From Bacteroidales bacterium (GTDB lineage Bacteria; Bacteroidota; Bacteroidia; Bacteroidales; Paludibacteraceae), in NCBI GenBank assembly GCA_900768725.1, contig CAAGDU010000081.1, positions 1-9,600 of the forward strand: a stretch of DNA of 9,600 bases, given 5' to 3'. The notes beneath the pieces are model-generated. The model ran no database searches. It saw only the letters and a program-made list of their open reading frames with translations, and was not told where the DNA came from. The translations under genes and the position numbers were made by a program. Shown here in pieces: positions 6,389-9,600 of this stretch (position 1 is the stretch's first letter; the number at the start of each line of letters is the position of its first letter).

Positions 6389-6432
6389 CTTAACAATATC
6401 TTAACATCCGCTTAATAAGTACTTAACGGATT
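6389..6432 (+). promoter_or_regulatory. Four-copy CTTAA direct repeat, 11-bp period (Pho-box-like operator)
   Basis: CTTAA starts at 6389, 6400, 6411 and 6422, exactly 11 bases apart; the units read TTAACA, TTAACA, TTAATA and TTAACG, each separated by 5 bases. Known PhoB and PhoP operators are direct repeats with 11-bp period, and the Bacillus PhoP core is TTAACA-like. The array ends just before the -7 box at 6438, where an activator of the OmpR/PhoB family would substitute for a missing -33 element. Identity of the regulator is inference. Confidence 0.6.
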
Positions 6433-6437
6433 TCTGA

Positions 6438-6445
6438 TACTTTTG
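6438..6445 (+). promoter_or_regulatory. -7 box of the TonB receptor promoter
   Basis: TACTTTTG matches TAnnTTTG exactly, but no TTTG lies 19-21 bases upstream; that position is taken by the CTTAA array. Transcription would begin near 6452, giving a leader of about 139 bases. Confidence 0.6.
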
Positions 6446-6464
6446 CAGCGGATTTCAGAAAAAA

Positions 6465-6575
6465 CAATTTGAAAATGTGTAAATCCCGACAGGTCGGGAC
6501 AAGTTCCGATAATTTGAAAATGACCATGCGGAACTAATAATTTTCAAATTTACAGATTTTCAAATTTACAAATTG
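6465..6575. repeat. Composite palindromic element in the receptor leader
   Basis: AATTTGAAAATGTGTAAAT (6466-6484) is complementary to 6548-6566 at 18 of 19 positions. Inside lie two further dyads: TCCCGAC (6484-6490) with GTCGGGA (6493-6499), and AGTTCCG (6502-6508) with CGGAACT (6529-6535). AATTTGAAAATG also recurs at 6511-6522, and ATTTTCAAATTTACA occurs at 6540-6554 and 6556-6570, so alternative pairings exist. The latter unit is shared with the nuclease gene. It could fold as a branched RNA or be a small repeat insertion. Confidence 0.7.
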
Positions 6576-6590
6576 AGTTTATTAGGTACT

Positions 6591-9485
6591 ATGCGAAGAG
6601 ATTGGTTTGTTTTGATTTTATGTTTTGTGTGTTGCGTAGGCGCGTTGAAGGCGCAAGGTGCGGAGGAGGTTCGCGAGCGCGTGGGTATCGTGATGGATGC
6701 CAAGAGCCACGAGCCGCTGATGGGTGCCGCCATCTTAGTCAAAGGAAGCACAACGGGTACGACCTGCGACTGGGATGGCGTCTTTCGTATCTCGGTGCAG
6801 AGCGGCGACACACTGAGTATCAGTTATGTAGGCTACAGGAGTCAGTTGGTGGTGATTAGCAATACCACACCCCACTCCACTGCCGCCAAAGGCGGGACGA
6901 ACGACTCCTTATTTATATATATGCAGGAAGACACGGAGGTGCTGGACGAGGTGGCGGTGGTCGCCAAGCGGCGGACGAACAGCGACATGGCGGTGCTGCA
7001 AGCCACCAAGCAAGCGTTGACGATACAGGAAGGTATCAGTAGCGAACAAATCAAGCGGTCGCAGGACAAAGATGCCGCCGAGGTGATTCGGCGCGTGCCC
7101 GGCATATCGCTGATAGATGATAAGTTCGTGATGGTGAGGGGTCTGTCGCAACGCTACAACCAAGTGTGGCTCAACGGTGCCGCCGTGCCGAGCAGCGAAG
7201 CCGACTCGCGCGCCTTCTCCTTCGACCTGCTACCCTCATCGCAGTTGGACAACATGGTCATCGTGAAGTCGCCCACGCCGGAGTACCCCGCGGATTTCTC
7301 CGGCGGCATGGTGCTCATCACCACGCGCGACGTGCCGGACTACAGCAGTTGGTCGGTCAGCATAGGCGGCGCGATGAACGACCAGACCCACTGCCAAGCG
7401 TTCCTCACCCCCGCCACCGCGCCCTACAAAGGCACGGAGATAATGAGCAAGACGCTGAGCGGCTTCGAGGGGATAGCGGGAAGCGTGTCGCTAATCGGCA
7501 ACGGGCTGAACAACGACTGGCGCGTGAAGCAGATAACGCCCGTGAGCGACCTATCGCTCGCCATGAACGGTAGCGAGAGTTGGCGGCTACCGCAAAACCA
7601 AACCTTTTCGCTCTTGGTCGCCGCCAACTACAGCCGCTCGTATAAGCACTACCACGACATGCTGAACAACCTCTTCGGCGCCTACGACGAGGAGAAGCAG
7701 CAGAGCACCTACCTGCGCCGCTCCGTGGACGACCAGCAGACCATCCACAACCGCGCCGGCGCCATGCTCAACCTCTCCTACTCCCGCCGCGAGGGCAAAG
7801 ACCGTATCGAGTTGAAGAACATCCTCAACTTCCTCGACCGCGAGCGCTACACGGGGCGCAACGGTATCTCCGCGCAGAACGATGAGGAGCGGCAGGCGGA
7901 GTATTCCTACCAGTCGCGCCTGACCTACTCGGCGCAGTTGTCGGGCAAGCACGAGGTGGCGGGACAAAAGGGCAGACTGCACTGGGACTTGGGCTATTCG
8001 TACAGCAACCGCAACCAGCCCGACCGGCGGCGCTACCTCATCAACGACGCCTTGGAGGTGGGCGTGCTGCAACTCTCGTCCAGCAACGACATCTCGCGCG
8101 AGTTCACCTACCTCTACGAGCATATCGCCTCCGCGGCTGTGGGCTACGAGCAGCAGGTGGAATGGGGCTGGTTCAAGCCCACGTGGAAAGGCGGCGTCTA
8201 TGCCGAATACCGCACGCGCGACTACCGCACACGCATGTTCTACTACAACTGGAATCAGAGCAGCAACAACCTGCCCGCCAACTTCCGCCAACTGGACATC
8301 CCCACGGCGCTCATGACCGACGCCAACTACGGCGAGGACAAACTCTACCTGCTGGAGCAGGTGAAATGGCGCAACAACTACGAGGGGCAGAACATCCTCT
8401 GCGCGGGCTACGTGGGTATCAACATGCCTTTCGGTCCCGTGGATGTGTATGCCGGTGTGCGCTACGAGTATGCCCGCATGACCTTAGTGCGCAACACCCG
8501 CGACCGCGAGTACTCGCCCCTCGCCACACACTACCCTACCTCCGACTTCTTCCCTTCGCTCAACGCCACCTACCGCGTGAATGCCCACCACCAACTCCGC
8601 GCCTCCTACGGCATGTCTATCAACCGCCCCGAGTTCCGCGAGGTGTCGCCCTCGGTCTATTACGACTTCGAGTTGGCGAGCAATGTGCAGGGTAATGTGG
8701 ACTTGCAAGCGTGCCGTATCCAAAACGCTGACCTACGCTACGAGTTCTACCCCTCGGACAAAGGCGAGGTGGTCTCCATCGCCCTGTTCTACAAGCATTT
8801 CCGCAACCCCATCGAGTGGACCTACACCGTAACGGGCGGCACCGACCTGACCTATTCGTACCAGAACGCCGACCGCGCGTACAGTTACGGTGCAGAGATA
8901 GACATCCGCAAAGACCTGAGTTTCATGGGCATGCGCGGCTTCCAGTTCACCTTCAACGGTGCCCTCATCCAGAGCCGCGTGCTGTTCCCCGAAGGCTCGC
9001 GCGAACTGACGCGCCCCATGCAGGGACAGTCGCCCTATCTCATCAACACGGGGCTTTTCTACGCCCACGACTTCAACGACCGACACGCCATCTCCTGCGC
9101 CGTGCTCTACAACCGCATAGGCAAGCGACTGATAGGCGTCGGGCGCAGCGTGGGACTGACGGGCGGAAGCGATGTCATCAACATCCCCGACTCCTACGAG
9201 ATGCCCCGCAATGCCCTCGACCTGAATATCGGGTACACCTTTAGGATGGAGCCAAGAGCAAGGAACCAAGAACAAGGACAAAATAGCAAAGACGATTCCG
9301 CCAAGTCCAAGTCCTCGAACCTTTCCATCCGTTTTGCGGCGAAGGACGTGATAGGCGAGCCGGTGGTGTATCAGCAGATAGGCACCTATTCGCTCCCCGA
9401 GGGCAAGACCCAAGAGGTGAAAGAGACCACCCGCTCCTACCGCCCGGGCAGAAACTTCACCCTCACATTGCAATATCAATTCTAA
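6591..9485 (+). CDS. TonB-dependent outer-membrane receptor
   Basis: An outer-membrane active transporter of 964 residues powered by TonB-ExbBD. Residues 1 to about 21 are a signal peptide (hydrophobic LILCFVCCVGAL, cleavage likely after LKA). Residues about 30-112 form the carboxypeptidase-regulatory-like beta-sandwich (from VGIVMDAKSHEPLMGAAI to SISYVGYRS). A TonB-box-like EDTEVLDEVAVVAK follows (113-126), then the plug (about 142-250) with VRGLSQRYNQVWLNGA (182-197) and AFSFDLLPS (208-216). The rest is the 22-strand barrel, ending FTLTLQYQF with the terminal aromatic residue of outer-membrane proteins. The RGL-RYN-LNGA-AFSFD pattern marks a receptor class distinct from typical SusC, and no SusD gene follows. 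Start: ATG 6591 places the signal peptide at the N-terminus; TTG 6573 is in frame but unlikely. The promoter carries a Pho-box-like array, so phosphate or phosphorylated-compound uptake is a hypothesis. The gene is markedly GC-rich, and two segments (about 6866-6900 and 9249-9287) look like repeat-derived insertions. Confidence 0.95.
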   Translation: MRRDWFVLILCFVCCVGALKAQGAEEVRERVGIVMDAKSHEPLMGAAILVKGSTTGTTCDWDGVFRISVQSGDTLSISYVGYRSQLVVISNTTPHSTAAKGGTNDSLFIYMQEDTEVLDEVAVVAKRRTNSDMAVLQATKQALTIQEGISSEQIKRSQDKDAAEVIRRVPGISLIDDKFVMVRGLSQRYNQVWLNGAAVPSSEADSRAFSFDLLPSSQLDNMVIVKSPTPEYPADFSGGMVLITTRDVPDYSSWSVSIGGAMNDQTHCQAFLTPATAPYKGTEIMSKTLSGFEGIAGSVSLIGNGLNNDWRVKQITPVSDLSLAMNGSESWRLPQNQTFSLLVAANYSRSYKHYHDMLNNLFGAYDEEKQQSTYLRRSVDDQQTIHNRAGAMLNLSYSRREGKDRIELKNILNFLDRERYTGRNGISAQNDEERQAEYSYQSRLTYSAQLSGKHEVAGQKGRLHWDLGYSYSNRNQPDRRRYLINDALEVGVLQLSSSNDISREFTYLYEHIASAAVGYEQQVEWGWFKPTWKGGVYAEYRTRDYRTRMFYYNWNQSSNNLPANFRQLDIPTALMTDANYGEDKLYLLEQVKWRNNYEGQNILCAGYVGINMPFGPVDVYAGVRYEYARMTLVRNTRDREYSPLATHYPTSDFFPSLNATYRVNAHHQLRASYGMSINRPEFREVSPSVYYDFELASNVQGNVDLQACRIQNADLRYEFYPSDKGEVVSIALFYKHFRNPIEWTYTVTGGTDLTYSYQNADRAYSYGAEIDIRKDLSFMGMRGFQFTFNGALIQSRVLFPEGSRELTRPMQGQSPYLINTGLFYAHDFNDRHAISCAVLYNRIGKRLIGVGRSVGLTGGSDVINIPDSYEMPRNALDLNIGYTFRMEPRARNQEQGQNSKDDSAKSKSSNLSIRFAAKDVIGEPVVYQQIGTYSLPEGKTQEVKETTRSYRPGRNFTLTLQYQF
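9249..9287. repeat. A-rich CAAGAACAAGGA-type repeat inside the receptor gene
   Basis: Degenerate units GAGCCAAGAGCAAGG, AACCAAG and AACAAGGAC are read in frame as a hydrophilic stretch of Arg, Asn, Gln and Lys (residues about 887-899) between two barrel strands. It is A-rich in a gene that is otherwise strongly GC-rich, and resembles low-complexity repeats usually found between genes in this phylum. Confidence 0.45.
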
Positions 9486-9600
9486 AAAAGCGCATACGCG
9501 CTGTTGGGAACTGCGTGTTTTCGAGCGCTTTGCGCGCTTCGGCCACGGCTTCGGCGTCCGCGCTGTCGGCGGCGGCGCACAGTCTCGCGTAGTCCTCCAA
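9463..9600 (-). CDS. Possible 3' end of a leftward gene, cut by right edge
   Basis: A leftward frame is open from the right edge to a TGA at 9465-9463, giving 45 residues that begin LEDYARLCAAADSADAEAVA and continue as an Ala/Glu-rich helix-like segment. Third codon positions are mostly G or C until about 9500, as expected for a coding region of this GC-rich neighbourhood. I do not recognise the protein. If real it overlaps the receptor gene by 23 bases. A possible terminator hairpin lies inside its last codons, which weakens the call; another leftward frame ends at a TAG at about 9482. Confidence 0.35.
   Translation of the reverse strand: MEDYARLCAAADSADAEAVAEARKALENTQFPTARMRFFRIDIAM
9484..9502 (-). 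terminator. Possible leftward intrinsic terminator
   Basis: AGCGC (9489-9493) and GCGCT (9498-9502) form a 5-bp stem with a 4-base loop; read leftward it is followed by six T residues (complement of 9484-9489). It would end a leftward transcript just at the 3' end of the receptor gene. The stem is short. Read rightward there is no T-run, so it is not a receptor-gene terminator of the usual kind. Confidence 0.4.

Noticed and set aside
6573..6590. Upstream TTG start for the receptor
   Set aside because: It falls in the shared repeat and would put extra residues before a clean signal peptide that starts at ATG 6591.
6591..6662. Receptor as a lipoprotein, because of cysteines in the signal peptide
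   Set aside because: No proper lipobox is present before the cysteines, and the domain layout is that of an integral outer-membrane barrel.
7587..8291. 234-codon leftward open frame inside the receptor gene
   Set aside because: Same reason: Val/Ala/Leu repeats typical of an antisense frame in GC-rich coding DNA.
8733..9479. 248-codon leftward open frame inside the receptor gene
   Set aside because: Antisense to the well-defined beta-barrel and rich in Val, Gly, Ala and His as expected from GC-rich shadowing; no motifs seen.

Overview
The window looks like a chromosomal segment of a Bacteroidota bacterium, most likely Bacteroidales and plausibly Prevotellaceae. The evidence is the promoter signature of this phylum (TTTG, about 20 bases, then TAnnTTTG) upstream of several genes, the lack of clear Shine-Dalgarno sequences, a TonB-dependent receptor carrying the phylum-typical N-terminal carboxypeptidase-regulatory-like domain, and several short repeats of the kind commonly scattered through genomes of this group. 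Genes are moderately GC-rich (the receptor gene clearly the most) and the intergenic spaces are very AT-rich.

Layout, left to right. (1) 2-988 (+) is the C-terminal part of an AddB-like PD-(D/E)XK nuclease with a four-cysteine iron-sulfur signature; it enters from beyond the left edge. (2) 1739-2467 (-) and 1007-1726 (-) form a probable two-gene operon: a small CcdA/ArsG-like membrane protein with His/Cys-rich soluble segments, and the tRNA1(Val) A37 N6-methyltransferase TrmN6. (3) 2468-3164 is about 700 bases of mostly AT-rich DNA holding two promoters, a short repeat, and dyads. (4) 3165-3719 (+) is an XRE-family DNA-binding regulator. (5) 3721-6168 (-) is a complete Lon protease, meeting the regulator tail to tail with a single base between stop codons. 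(6) 6169-6590 is a dense regulatory region: the lon promoter, a possible rightward promoter, a four-copy CTTAA direct repeat with an exact 11-bp period resembling a PhoB/PhoP operator, a -7 box, and a palindromic repeat-rich leader. (7) 6591-9485 (+) is a TonB-dependent outer-membrane receptor of about 964 residues. (8) The right edge probably holds the 3' end of a leftward gene.

The genes do not form one pathway; they are mostly housekeeping functions (DNA repair, tRNA modification, protein quality control) plus one uptake receptor. Two themes stand out. First, short repeats of an intergenic type are embedded in frame inside protein-coding genes: at least two places in the nuclease gene and possibly two in the receptor gene; one of these repeats also occurs in the receptor leader. 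Second, the receptor promoter has a tandem operator that would fit phosphate-starvation control. I see no CRISPR array, transposase, phage gene, rRNA or tRNA.
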